A DNA stretch of 64,000 bases. Origin: Thermosulfurimonas marina (GTDB taxonomy: Bacteria; Desulfobacterota; Thermodesulfobacteria; Thermodesulfobacteriales; Thermodesulfobacteriaceae). A model generated the notes under the pieces. That model saw only the letters and a program-made list of their open reading frames with translations. It searched no databases and was not told the DNA's origin. The DNA lies in assembly GCF_012317585.1 (NCBI RefSeq), contig NZ_CP042909.1, positions 248,001 to 312,000 of the forward strand. Reading direction: 5' to 3'. Position 1 is the stretch's first letter; each line of letters begins with the position of its first letter. Shown piece by piece: positions 7,466 through 16,090 of the stretch. The translations under genes were made by a program, and so were the position numbers.

Positions 7466-8578
7466 TCAAACTTTGAAGCGGATGTAAAGGATGTCCCCGT
7501 CTTTTACGGGGTAGTCCCGGCCTTCAAGGCGCACCAGGCCCTTCTTGCGGGCCTCGGAAAGGCCGGAAAGGGCCCGATAGTCCTCAAAGTTGATCACTTC
7601 GGCAGCGATAAAACCTCGGGCCATATCGGTATGAATTTCGGCTGCGGCCTCCAGGGCTGTAGCTCCCCGGCGAAGGGTCCGGGCCCGGGCCTCCTTTTCG
7701 TTCACGGTGTAAAAGGTGATCAGGTTTAAAAGCCCGTAGGCCTCCCGGATGACCCGCCAAAGTCCGGGCTCCGCAAGGCCGTAGGCCGCAAGCATCTCCC
7801 TACGTTCTTCCGGAGAAAGCTCCGCCAGCTGGGCCTCGAGTTCCGCACAGAGAGGAATAAGGGGCACTCCTTCGTTCCGGGCCCGCTCCGCAAGACGCAC
7901 CAAATGAGGATTTTCCCTCCCCTCCGGAAGGTCCCCCTCTCCCAGATTGGCCACCCAGAGGACCGGTTTAAGCGTAAGCAGAAAGAGGGTCCGAAAGGCA
8001 TACTCCAGGGTCTCGGGAGGAATCTTTTCCCGATGCTTGCGCAGGGGCTCCACCTCGGAAAGGATCCGCCGGAGGATCTCTAGATGCCGGTATTCCTCTC
8101 CTGCGGCCCGATCACCGCTTCGGGCGGCCTTTTCCACCTTGGAAAGTCTCCTTTCCACCGTCTCCAGATCCTTGGCGATGAGTTCCACTTCCAGGATCTC
8201 GAGATCCCGCACCGGATCCACCGCCCCCTCCACGTGAACCACCTCCGGGTCCTCAAAGCACCTTAAGACCACCGCCAGAGCCTCCACCTCCCGGATATGG
8301 GCCAGAAACTGATTGCCCAGCCCCTCTCCCCGGCTGGCGTGGCGCACCAGACCGGCAATATCCACGAACTCCACCGTGGCCGGCACCGCCTGGGCCGCCC
8401 CCTCCCGCTCGGCCAGGATCTTTACCCTCTCGTCCGGGACCTCCACCACCCCTATATTGGGATCTATGGTGCAGAAGGGATAATTGGCCACCTCCGCCCG
8501 GCTCCCCTCCACCAGGGCATTAAAAAGGGTGGACTTTCCCACATTGGGCAGGCCTACGATCCCCACCCGAACTCCCAC
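7466..8578 (-). CDS. ychF: ribosome-binding ATPase YchF (Obg family)
   Basis: This protein of about 370 residues begins VGVRVGIVGLPNVGKSTLFNAL, a P-loop. It has the DIAGLVRHASRGEGLGNQFL switch region and a C-terminal TGS domain ending in DGDILYIRFKV. YchF is the Obg-family member that prefers ATP over GTP, as fits the NLGEGDL sequence at the G4 position in place of NKxD. It associates with ribosomes. I chose the GTG at 8578 because GGAGGG lies about 8 nt upstream and the family starts here; a longer frame to 8626 has no support. No clear terminator is seen before the ppsA promoter region. Confidence 0.95.
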   Translation of the reverse strand: MGVRVGIVGLPNVGKSTLFNALVEGSRAEVANYPFCTIDPNIGVVEVPDERVKILAEREGAAQAVPATVEFVDIAGLVRHASRGEGLGNQFLAHIREVEALAVVLRCFEDPEVVHVEGAVDPVRDLEILEVELIAKDLETVERRLSKVEKAARSGDRAAGEEYRHLEILRRILSEVEPLRKHREKIPPETLEYAFRTLFLLTLKPVLWVANLGEGDLPEGRENPHLVRLAERARNEGVPLIPLCAELEAQLAELSPEERREMLAAYGLAEPGLWRVIREAYGLLNLITFYTVNEKEARARTLRRGATALEAAAEIHTDMARGFIAAEVINFEDYRALSGLSEARKKGLVRLEGRDYPVKDGDILYIRFKV

Positions 8579-8619
8579 TTTGTTTTCCCTCCTTCCCGGC
8601 CCTTGAAGGCCTTCCGGTT

Positions 8620-8648
8620 TTGCCAAAGTTTTGAATTCCGTCTAAACT
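8620..8648 (+). promoter_or_regulatory. promoter of the HNH gene
   Basis: TTGCCA (8620-8625) and TAAACT (8643-8648) are separated by 17 bp. The same two hexamers with the same spacing precede dsrN. The -10 ends 8 nt before the ATG at 8657, so the mRNA probably has almost no leader. Confidence 0.6.
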
Positions 8649-8656
8649 TTCGGGAA

Positions 8657-9259
8657 ATGAGTGCCGAAAGCATCCTTCAGGATAAGGTCCTGGTTCTCAA
8701 TCGCTACTACCAGGCCATCCAGATTACCACCGTCCTGCGGGCCATCTGCCACCTGGTCAAGGGCACAGCCAAGGTCATTACCCCGGACTGGACCACCCAC
8801 ACCCTGGAGGAGTGGATCGAGGCCAGCCGCTTTTACGACAACGGCCGCCTCATCCGCAGCCCTTCCCTCTCCCTGGTAGCCCCGGATGCCATCTATCTTA
8901 CCACCTACGACCGTCTTCCCAAGATGGAGGTGGTCTTCAACCGGGCCAATCTTTTCATGCGCGACCAATATACCTGCCAGTACTGCGGAAAATCCGTCAA
9001 GAACCCCAAAGATCGCACCATCGATCATGTCCTCCCCCGATCTCGGGGAGGAAAGACGGTGTGGACCAACGTGGTCCTCTGCTGCCGGAAGTGCAATCTC
9101 AAAAAAGGAGATCGGACCCCGGAAGAGGCCGGGATGCGTCTTCTCAAAAAGCCCGAGGCCCCCAAGTGGCAGAGTCTTTTCTGGGAGAAATTTCCCGAGG
9201 AAAAACGCCGGGTCTGGGAACCCTTCCTGAACTTTGCCGGACTCTATCCGGACTCCTGA
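8657..9259 (+). CDS. HNH endonuclease family protein
   Basis: This 200-residue protein has a C-terminal HNH domain. CQYCGK and CRKCNLKKGD supply the zinc ribbon cysteines, and DRTIDHVLPRSRGG supplies the catalytic D-H pair, with Asn in TNVVLC. The N-terminal part (KVLVLNRYYQAIQITTVLRAICHLVKG) is typical of the small stand-alone HNH proteins found in most bacterial genomes, of unknown role. There is no sign of an intron, intein or restriction partner here. An in-frame extension upstream to 8297 runs antisense through ychF and is rejected. The 3' end overlaps cheW by 16 nt, tail to tail. Confidence 0.88.
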   Translation: MSAESILQDKVLVLNRYYQAIQITTVLRAICHLVKGTAKVITPDWTTHTLEEWIEASRFYDNGRLIRSPSLSLVAPDAIYLTTYDRLPKMEVVFNRANLFMRDQYTCQYCGKSVKNPKDRTIDHVLPRSRGGKTVWTNVVLCCRKCNLKKGDRTPEEAGMRLLKKPEAPKWQSLFWEKFPEEKRRVWEPFLNFAGLYPDS

Positions 9260-9717
9260 AAGAGTTCCCGGGTATGGAGGATCACCAGGAGCCTTTCCGG
9301 AAGCTGACACACCCAGCGCACAAAACGCCTTTCCATCCCCTCGATCTTTTCCGGAGGCTCTTCTATGCTCTCCACCGGCACCTCCAAGATGTCCCCGATC
9401 CTTTCCACCAGGAGGCTCACCTTATCCTCGTCCTCATCTCGCACAATGAGGTTGTATTCCGCGGCGTTTTCCCCATCCAGACCGATCCTCCGGGCCAGAT
9501 CGATGGCCGTAAGGACCTGCCCCCGCAGGTTCACGATCCCCCGGATATAAGCCGGGGCCAGGGGAACGGGTGTGATCTCCAGCTTCCGGTTAATCTCCAC
9601 CACCTCCGAGATCGGAAGCCCAAAATAGAATTCTCCCAGCCAGAAAGTCACGAAGGTCTCCGTCTTTTCTCCTAGGGCCAGAGTCCTCTCACTGCTGGGT
9701 ACCGGCAGCTCCACCAT
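9244..9717 (-). CDS. cheW: chemotaxis coupling protein CheW
   Basis: This 157-residue CheW-like protein has the family core TFWLGEFYFGLPISEVVEI, TPVPLAPAYIRGIVNLRGQVLTAIDLA and LVERIGDILEV. It bridges CheA to chemoreceptors at the membrane-associated array. It is the last gene of the motility run. Its ATG at 9717 lies 29 nt inside the end of the dnaJ-like gene, so the two are translationally coupled. No chemoreceptor gene lies nearby. Confidence 0.93.
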   Translation of the reverse strand: MVELPVPSSERTLALGEKTETFVTFWLGEFYFGLPISEVVEINRKLEITPVPLAPAYIRGIVNLRGQVLTAIDLARRIGLDGENAAEYNLIVRDEDEDKVSLLVERIGDILEVPVESIEEPPEKIEGMERRFVRWVCQLPERLLVILHTRELFQESG

Positions 9718-10624
9718 AAGCCTCCTCCATCAGGTGATAGAATTCTTGCAAAAGTTCCTGGGCCTTCGGGGGATAGGCCTCCGGGAACCAGACCTCGAAC
9801 TGTAGAATGAGGTTCCCTCGGCGGCCATCGCTTCCGAAGGGCCCGCGATGAGAAAGTACCAGCCGGGCCCCCGAGGGAAGGCCCCGGGGAAGTTCGATCT
9901 CTTCCGGGCCTTCCAGGGTCTCCACCTGGACCTTCCCTCCCAGGGCCGCCTTCCAGAAGGGGACCCTTACCCTCAGCACCAGGTCTTCTCCTTCAAAATA
10001 CAGATCCTCCTCCCGACGCAGGAGGACCTCCAGATATACATCCAGCCCCGGCCCCCCGGGTCTCCGGGGCACGAAAAGCAGATCCCCCTCCCGCACTCCG
10101 GGAGGGATATGGACCAGGACCTCCTTTTCCCCACGGATCTCACCCTTTCCCCGACACTGGGGGCAGGGGGAAAGCCAGATCTCCCCTTCCCCCCGGCATC
10201 GGGGGCAGAGACTCCGGTAAGGGCCTTCCTCAAGGACCAGCCCCCGGCCTTTACAGACCTCACAGCGCACCTTCTTTCCCCAGGGATCACGGCCTCCGCC
10301 TCCGCAGTGACTGCAGGGGACTGGCTCTTCCGGCACCCTGACCCTCTTTTCCGTGCCCAGGGCCGCCTCCCGAATGGTAAGCTCTATAAAAGAAAGAAAA
10401 TAGTCTCCCCGGCCAGGTCGCTCCCTTAGGATCTGAACCCGCTCTCCCTCCCCGTAGCGCTGTCGCAGTTCTTGATAGGCCTCCTGGAGCCGAAGATAGC
10501 GCTCCGGATCTCCTCCCCGGTCCGGATGCCACTCCTTGACCCGCCGGAGATAGGCCCGGCGAATCTCCTCCCAGCCGGCCCCGGGGGAAAGCCCCAGGAT
10601 CCTGAGAAGTTCCCCCTCCCTCAA
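9689..10624 (-). CDS. DnaJ-like co-chaperone without a G/F linker, embedded in the chemotaxis operon
   Basis: The protein has 311 residues. A J-domain (about 1-60) contains the HPD motif in EWHPDRGG. Four zinc-finger repeats follow (CSHCGGGG, CEVCKGRG, CPRCRGEG, CPQCRGKG), then the two-barrel substrate-binding region with HIPPGVREGD and the GGKVQVETLEGPEEIELP block. The glycine/phenylalanine linker of classical DnaJ is missing: the J-domain passes straight into the substrate-binding part. It starts with TTG at 10624, overlapping the cheA stop (TTGA), and overlaps cheW by 29 nt. A complete DnaJ is also encoded at 40439-41500. The position between cheA and cheW suggests a role in assembling chemotaxis or flagellar proteins, which is inference. 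Confidence 0.85.
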   Translation of the reverse strand: MREGELLRILGLSPGAGWEEIRRAYLRRVKEWHPDRGGDPERYLRLQEAYQELRQRYGEGERVQILRERPGRGDYFLSFIELTIREAALGTEKRVRVPEEPVPCSHCGGGGRDPWGKKVRCEVCKGRGLVLEEGPYRSLCPRCRGEGEIWLSPCPQCRGKGEIRGEKEVLVHIPPGVREGDLLFVPRRPGGPGLDVYLEVLLRREEDLYFEGEDLVLRVRVPFWKAALGGKVQVETLEGPEEIELPRGLPSGARLVLSHRGPFGSDGRRGNLILQFEVWFPEAYPPKAQELLQEFYHLMEEAYGGAAGTQQ

Positions 10625-13284
10625 GCTGCGGCCTCCTTAAGCCGGGATTCCTCCAGGAGCCGCTCCACCGCGGAAATCACCGCCTGCCGGTCAAGCTTAA
10701 TCTGAAATTCGTCGGCCCCGGCTTCCCGGGCCTTGCGGTAAATCTCCTCCCCGGAAAGACTGGTAAGAACCATAACGGGAAGATTCCGGAACCTCTCGTC
10801 CGATCGGACCTTTTTGGCAAGTTCGATCCCGTCCATCTCCGGCATCTCTATATCCGTGATGAGGAGGTCGTAGGACTCCTGCTGGAGCTTTTCCCAGGCC
10901 TCCCGACCGTTTGAGGCCAGGTCCACCTCAAAGCCCGCGGCCTCCAGATAATTCCTGACCAGTCCGGCATAGAAGGTGGAATCCTCGGCGTAAAGGATCC
11001 GCCGCGGCTCAGCCACCTCCCGGCGCTGGAACCACTCAGGGTCGTACATCTCGATGATCTTATAAATGTCCACAAAGATGGTCGTGCGGCCGTTCAGGAT
11101 GCGATTGCCGAGAATCCCCTCCGTGTGGTAAATGTCCTCGTCCAGCTCAAGGTCGGTCTCGAGGCTGTCCACGATCTCCGAGACCAGAACCGCCACCCGC
11201 TTCTCTCCCTCCTCGAAGAGAAGAAGGTTGTACTCCTCCTGCTCCGGAAGGGGCTGAATAGGGAGATAATTCTCCAGCCGGATCACCGGGACCGAGCGCC
11301 CCTTGTACTGGACCACTTCCTTTCCTCCCACAAATTCCAGATCTTCCGCCTTGACCTTGTCCAGCCGGGAGACCAGGGAGAGCGGAAGGGCAAATTGTTC
11401 CTGGGGATGGACCTTGAAAAGAAGTACGAATTGTTTTTCTTCAGTGACCCTGCGGACCCCCTCTTCTTCCAGGAGACGGCGGGCCTCCTCGGCCTTAAAG
11501 CCCACATACCGCGAAAGCCCCACCACATCGAGAATCAGGGCCACCTTTCCGTCCCCCATGATGGTGGCCCCGGCATAGACCGGAATCCCTTTGAGAAGTC
11601 TCCCCAGGGGTTTGACCACAATCTCCTCCGAGTCCCGCACCTCGTCCACCAGGAGCCCAAAATCTATGGTTCCGGTGGTAAGAATGGCCAGACTCCGGGC
11701 CTCTCCGTCTGGAAGCCCCAGGATTTTGGCCAGCCGCACAATGGGGATGATTTCTCCGCGGAGGCGATAGAATTCCGAATCCCCGATGCGGTGGATTTCC
11801 TCCTGGCTCTCGAGATTCACCAGTTCTTTGAGGCCCACCTGGGGGATGGCGTAGCGCTCCCCTCCGGAAAGCACGATCAGAGCCGGAACGATGGCCAGGG
11901 TGAGTGGGATCTTGATGCGCACCGTGGTCCCGGCCCCTTTGACGGTCTGGATCTCCACACTTCCCCCCAGGCGCTCGATGTTGGTCTTGACCACATCCAT
12001 GCCCACCCCGCGGCCGGAGATGTTGGTGACCTTCTCCGCGGTGGAAAAGCCGGGACGGAAAATGAGATTCAGGGCCTCCCTTTCCCCCATCCGCGAGGCC
12101 TCTTCCGGGGAGATGAGGCCTCTTTCCACGGCCTTGCGTTTGATCTTTTCTACATCTATTCCCCGGCCGTCATCTTCGATCTCCACCACCACCTGACCGC
12201 CCTCATGATAGGCCCGCAGGACCAAGGTCCCCACCTGGGGTTTCCCCACCTGGGCCCTTTCTTCCGGGGACTCGATCCCGTGATCCACGGAATTGCGGAC
12301 CAGGTGGGTCAAAGGATCCTTGATGGCCTCAATAATGGAACGATCCAGTTCGGTATCGGCCCCTTCAATATGGAGATTGATCTTTTTGCCGGTAGAGCGG
12401 GCCAGATCCCGCACGATCCTCGGGAACTTATTGAAAAGATTCCCGATGGGCTGCATGCGGGTCTTCATGATGGTTTCCTGCATCTCCGTGGTCACCAGGG
12501 AGAGGTTCTGGGTAGCCCGCAGGAGCTCGGGGTCGGCCTTCTCTCCGGCTAGCTGCACCAAGCGATTTCGCGCCAGGACCAGCTCTCCGGCCAGATTCAT
12601 GAGATGATCCAGGAGTTTCACATCCACCCGAATGTGGGTCTCGGCAAAGGAGACCTGAGGCGGGGCCTTGGGGGTCTTAGGTTCCTCGGGCCGGGCCTCC
12701 GAGGGGGCCGGAGGCCTTTCTTCGGAAGGCTTTTCTTCCCGGACGGGTTCTTCCGCCGGAGGGGCCTCCTCAGGCCCTTTGGCCTCCGCAGAGGGTTCCG
12801 GGGGGGCTTCCTCAGAAGGAACCTCCTCGGAGGGGGGCTGGGTCTCCTCCTTCGGAGCCTCTTCCTTTGGGGCCTCCCCCTGGGCCCGCCGGGCGATCTT
12901 TTCCGCAAAGTTGCTGAGCTCTACCAGAAAATCCAAATAGGTCTCGTCCACCGGCTCCTGCTTGTGGTCCTCAAGATGGGCGATGATGGCCTTGATGTGA
13001 TCTACCGCCCGGAGCAACATGTCGATGATCTCCTCGTCGGCCACCACCAGCCCGTCCCGCAGTTTGGAAAGGATATCTTCGGCAAAATGGGCGATCCCCT
13101 CCAGGGTCTTGAAGCCGAAAAAGCCCGCCGTCCCCTTAAGGGTGTGCATGGTCCGAAAGATGCTCTTGAGGATCTCCGTATTCTGGGGATCCTGCTCAAG
13201 CTCCACAAATTCTTCATCAAGCTTCTCCAGGCTCTCCTTGGCCTCGGTGAGAAAATCTTTAAGGACCTCTTCTTCAAAGGACAT
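10621..13284 (-). CDS. cheA: hybrid chemotaxis histidine kinase CheA with C-terminal receiver
   Basis: The protein has 887 residues. An HPt domain carries phospho-acceptor His47 in FRTMHTLKGTAGFFG. It is followed by a long Pro/Glu-rich linker (about 145-225) and a dimerisation helix (HLMNLAGELVLARNRLVQL). The ATPase domain has the N box (HLVRNSVDHGIE) and G boxes (DDGRGID, GRGVGMDVVKTNI). A CheW-like regulatory domain, a second CheW-like stretch (FVLLFKVHPQEQFALPLSL onward) and a receiver domain (RILYAEDSTFYAGLVRN to the C-terminus) complete it. CheA phosphorylates CheY and CheB in response to receptors. The extra receiver probably acts as a phosphate sink or internal brake, an inference from other CheA-REC hybrids. 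Confidence 0.95.
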   Translation of the reverse strand: MSFEEEVLKDFLTEAKESLEKLDEEFVELEQDPQNTEILKSIFRTMHTLKGTAGFFGFKTLEGIAHFAEDILSKLRDGLVVADEEIIDMLLRAVDHIKAIIAHLEDHKQEPVDETYLDFLVELSNFAEKIARRAQGEAPKEEAPKEETQPPSEEVPSEEAPPEPSAEAKGPEEAPPAEEPVREEKPSEERPPAPSEARPEEPKTPKAPPQVSFAETHIRVDVKLLDHLMNLAGELVLARNRLVQLAGEKADPELLRATQNLSLVTTEMQETIMKTRMQPIGNLFNKFPRIVRDLARSTGKKINLHIEGADTELDRSIIEAIKDPLTHLVRNSVDHGIESPEERAQVGKPQVGTLVLRAYHEGGQVVVEIEDDGRGIDVEKIKRKAVERGLISPEEASRMGEREALNLIFRPGFSTAEKVTNISGRGVGMDVVKTNIERLGGSVEIQTVKGAGTTVRIKIPLTLAIVPALIVLSGGERYAIPQVGLKELVNLESQEEIHRIGDSEFYRLRGEIIPIVRLAKILGLPDGEARSLAILTTGTIDFGLLVDEVRDSEEIVVKPLGRLLKGIPVYAGATIMGDGKVALILDVVGLSRYVGFKAEEARRLLEEEGVRRVTEEKQFVLLFKVHPQEQFALPLSLVSRLDKVKAEDLEFVGGKEVVQYKGRSVPVIRLENYLPIQPLPEQEEYNLLLFEEGEKRVAVLVSEIVDSLETDLELDEDIYHTEGILGNRILNGRTTIFVDIYKIIEMYDPEWFQRREVAEPRRILYAEDSTFYAGLVRNYLEAAGFEVDLASNGREAWEKLQQESYDLLITDIEMPEMDGIELAKKVRSDERFRNLPVMVLTSLSGEEIYRKAREAGADEFQIKLDRQAVISAVERLLEESRLKEAAA

Positions 13285-13294
13285 GGCCTCCTCC

Positions 13295-14113
13295 TTAGTC
13301 CTTTCTGCGGAAACAGACCGTCTTTCCCAAAATCTTCTTTTCCATATCCGGGGGGAGGCCGGGAGGGAACTCCGTGGCCCCCAAGATGAGGTATCCCCCC
13401 GGATTCAATACCCGGCAGAGGTTTTCCCAGACGCGCTTTTTCATCGCCGGGGCAAAGTAGATCAGCACATAGCGGCAGAGGATCACATCAAAGCTCCCCA
13501 CGCCCCGCAGGGGCTCCACTAGGTTTATTTTCCGAAATTTTACCAGATTTTTCAACTCTTCGGCGACCTTCCAGTGCGATCCCGTCTGTTTGAAATATTT
13601 TACCAGAAAGGTCACCGGAAGACCCCGGTTGACCTCGATCTGGGTATAGACTCCCTCCCGGGCCTTCTTGAGCGCACTTTCCGAGATGTCCGAGGCCAGG
13701 ATCTCTACCCGCCAGGAGCTCACCAGATCCGGAAAATATTCCTTGAGGAGAATGGCCAGGCTATAAGGCTCCTGACCAGTGGAGCAGGCCGCCGACCAGA
13801 AGGTGAGCCTTTTAAGGCCGGACCTCTTTTCCTTTAATTCCGGAATAATGTGTTTTCTCAGGGACTCAAAGGGGTGTTGATCCCGAAAAAAGTAGGTCTC
13901 GTTGGTAGTAAGGGCGTCCACGATCTGCTCCAGAAGCTGGCGCGTGAGCTTGCTGCGAGCCACCTGATAGAGCTCTTCATGATCCCGGTAGCCCAGGGAG
14001 CGGGCCAGCTCGTTCAGGCGGTTTTCCACCAGATATTCCTTGCCGGTTTTGAGAGAGATACCGCTGACCTTTTCCACCAGTAGAGTGAAAAAATCGAAGA
14101 TCTCCGGCCTCAT
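13295..14113 (-). CDS. cheR: chemotaxis protein methyltransferase CheR
   Basis: This 272-residue protein has an N-terminal helical CheR domain containing the TTNETYFFRDQHPFE motif. The SAM-binding domain has FWSAACSTGQEPYSLAI and the LCRYVLIYF block. CheR methylates glutamates of chemoreceptors using SAM, setting adaptation together with CheB. Its ATG overlaps the cheB stop codon (ATGA), so the pair is coupled. Length and motifs are normal for the family. Confidence 0.96.
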   Translation of the reverse strand: MRPEIFDFFTLLVEKVSGISLKTGKEYLVENRLNELARSLGYRDHEELYQVARSKLTRQLLEQIVDALTTNETYFFRDQHPFESLRKHIIPELKEKRSGLKRLTFWSAACSTGQEPYSLAILLKEYFPDLVSSWRVEILASDISESALKKAREGVYTQIEVNRGLPVTFLVKYFKQTGSHWKVAEELKNLVKFRKINLVEPLRGVGSFDVILCRYVLIYFAPAMKKRVWENLCRVLNPGGYLILGATEFPPGLPPDMEKKILGKTVCFRRKD

Positions 14114-15156
14114 GCTCTTCCCTTTCCTAAAAAGATCTCCTGGAGCTTAATAGGTATCTCCGAAAGGGGCAGAATCAGGTCCGCCAGCCCCGCTTCGACC
14201 ACCGCCCGGGGCATCCCGTAAACGGTGGAGGTTTTCTCGTCTTGGGCGATAACCAGTCCTCCCTTCTCTTTAATCTTGCGGGCCCCCTCACGGCCGTCCT
14301 GGCCCATTCCGGTGAGAACCACAGCCACCGCAGTGCCGTTATAGACCTTGGCCAGGGACCGAAAGAGGGGATCCACCGCCGGACGACAACCGTTTTCCGG
14401 GGGGCCCTGGTGGAGATAGATGGTTTTAGTCCTCCCCGAACCCCGCACCTCCATGTGATAGTCGCCCGGGGCCACATAGACCGTGCCCTTCACCACCGGC
14501 TCCCCGGAGCGGGCCTCTTTTACCCGCAGGGCCGAACGCTGATCCAGGCTCTGGGCCAACTGGGCGGTAAAAAGCGGGGGCATATGCTGGACCAGGAGTA
14601 TCGGGGCCGGGAAGTTCGCCGGAAGCCGGGGCATGATCTCCATGAGGGCCCTAGGGCCTCCGGTGGAAACCCCGATTCCCACCACGGAATAAACCCCAGG
14701 GGAGAGCACCCGGGGCCTCGGAGGGGCCGGCCGGCGGGGAAGAATCGGCTTGCGGACCGCAGGCACCGCGGCCCGGATCTTGGGAAGGAGTTCGGACTTT
14801 ATGCGGGTTAAACTATCGAAAAGGTTGGCCCCTTTGGGCTTGGTCACGAAATCGAAGGCCCCGAGAGATAGGGCCTCTAAGGTTTCCCGGGCCCCCTTTT
14901 CCGTAAGGGTGGAAAACATGATTACCTTGGCCCGGGGCACCAGACGGCAGATCTCCCGCAGGGCCGAAAGGCCATCCATCACCGGCATCTCGATGTCCAG
15001 GGTGATCACATCTGGACGCAGGGCCTGGGCCAGCTCCACGGCTTCCCTCCCGTCCCGGGCCTCGCCCACTACCTCGATATCCGGCTCCTTGGAAAGGACC
15101 TCTTTGAGAAGCCTCCGGATGACCGGAGAGTCATCCACGATGAGGACTCGAATCAC
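14110..15156 (-). CDS. cheB: chemotaxis methylesterase/deamidase CheB
   Basis: The 348-residue protein has a receiver domain (1-120, VDDSPVIRRLL, DIEMPVMDGL, KPKG) and a catalytic domain. The catalytic triad is visible as Ser in GIGVSTGGPRAL, His in LVQHMPP and Asp in TGMGQDG. CheB removes methyl groups from receptor glutamates once phosphorylated by CheA. It starts with GTG at 15156, overlapping the end of cheY, and overlaps cheR downstream. Confidence 0.97.
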   Translation of the reverse strand: MIRVLIVDDSPVIRRLLKEVLSKEPDIEVVGEARDGREAVELAQALRPDVITLDIEMPVMDGLSALREICRLVPRAKVIMFSTLTEKGARETLEALSLGAFDFVTKPKGANLFDSLTRIKSELLPKIRAAVPAVRKPILPRRPAPPRPRVLSPGVYSVVGIGVSTGGPRALMEIMPRLPANFPAPILLVQHMPPLFTAQLAQSLDQRSALRVKEARSGEPVVKGTVYVAPGDYHMEVRGSGRTKTIYLHQGPPENGCRPAVDPLFRSLAKVYNGTAVAVVLTGMGQDGREGARKIKEKGGLVIAQDEKTSTVYGMPRAVVEAGLADLILPLSEIPIKLQEIFLGKGRA

Positions 15157-15524
15157 AGGGCCTCCTCCAGGAGAAAACGGATCTTGGCCTCGAGCATATC
15201 CTTGTCAAAGGGTTTCATGAGGTATTCGTTGGCCCCGGCCATGATGGCCTCAATAACACTCTGTTGCTGATTTTCGGTGGTGACCATCATGATCTTGATC
15301 TCCTTCCAGTCCGGATTGGCCCGTACGGCCTTAAGGAACTCGTAGCCGTTCATTACCGGCATGTGCCAGTCCAGAAGAATGAGGCGCACGTCTGGGTGTT
15401 CCTTGAGCCTTTCCAGGGCCTCCTTTCCGTTTTCGGCCTCCACCACCTCAAAGCCCAGCTCCTCCAGATACTTTCTTTCGATCTGGCGGATGGGCTTGGA
15501 GTCGTCCACCACCAGGGCTTTCAT
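15153..15524 (-). CDS. cheY: chemotaxis response regulator CheY
   Basis: This is a stand-alone 123-residue receiver domain with the acidic pocket (VVDDSKPIRQ), phospho-acceptor Asp in LLDWHMPVMNG, and the conserved Thr/Lys positions (VTTEN, KPFDKDML). Phospho-CheY binds FliM/FliN at the motor switch. It is one of two CheY-type proteins in this operon; the other is at 18210-18593 next to fliA. Which one binds the switch cannot be decided from sequence alone. Confidence 0.93.
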   Translation of the reverse strand: MKALVVDDSKPIRQIERKYLEELGFEVVEAENGKEALERLKEHPDVRLILLDWHMPVMNGYEFLKAVRANPDWKEIKIMMVTTENQQQSVIEAIMAGANEYLMKPFDKDMLEAKIRFLLEEAL

Positions 15525-15533
15525 GAAAGCCTC

Positions 15534-16088
15534 CTACCAGTCGCGCGGTTTGGCCCAGATCTCCCGGACCTTGAGGTGAAAAAATCGATTGGAAGGCATA
15601 GCCCGAATCAGGGCCGCGGTATCCGCCCCCCGGGCCGTCCCGGCCACGGCCACTACATCTTCGGGAGGAATAAGTCCGGCATCACAGGCCATAAGTACAA
15701 TTTCTACACAGACCTTAAGACCCTGGCCGAAAATCCTCAGGGTGTTGGCCACCAGGTCCTGCTGGGAATAGTGCAGGAGCTCTCGGATGGCGGTTCCCAG
15801 GTTTCGAAAGACCATGGTTCCGGTATATACCACCGCGCCAAGGGATTCAATCTCTCGGCGAGTCTCCGGAGTCATCTCCAGGGTCCCCGGCTCCCGGAAA
15901 CCTACGTTGTGGGTCACCACCACCACTTTAAGCCCCAGGGGACAGAGTTCGCGGGCCGCCAGAAGCCCTGTGTCCCCGAAAGTAGAGGCCACCACCACAT
16001 GCCGCAGGCCCCTCTTGGGGGCCTCTTCCTTGACCAGTTGGATTACGGCCTCGGTATTGTGTTTTCCGGCCTTCTCCAAAATCAACAT
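15534..16088 (-). CDS. stand-alone pyruvate-kinase C-terminal-domain-like protein
   Basis: This 184-residue protein resembles the C-terminal (alpha/beta, PK_C-like) domain of pyruvate kinase without any catalytic barrel. It has the HVVVASTFGDTGLLAAREL and LKVVVVTHNVGFREPG blocks, and a conserved VAVAGTARGADTAALI segment near the end. In pyruvate kinase this domain binds allosteric effectors. Free-standing members occur in archaea and deep-branching bacteria with no established function. The gene is wedged between a fliK-like gene (2 nt away) and cheY (9 nt away), which is not where a glycolytic protein is expected. A metabolite-sensing role in motility is possible but unproven. Confidence 0.7.
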   Translation of the reverse strand: MLILEKAGKHNTEAVIQLVKEEAPKRGLRHVVVASTFGDTGLLAARELCPLGLKVVVVTHNVGFREPGTLEMTPETRREIESLGAVVYTGTMVFRNLGTAIRELLHYSQQDLVANTLRIFGQGLKVCVEIVLMACDAGLIPPEDVVAVAGTARGADTAALIRAMPSNRFFHLKVREIWAKPRDW

Positions 16089-16090
16089 GG

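Noticed and set aside
8297-8656. N-terminal extension of the HNH gene
   Set aside because: It lies antisense to ychF and upstream of the promoter TTGCCA-N17-TAAACT; the family starts at 8657.
11125-12552. 475-codon plus-strand open frame
   Set aside because: Antisense shadow of cheA; low-complexity composition and no recognisable domain.
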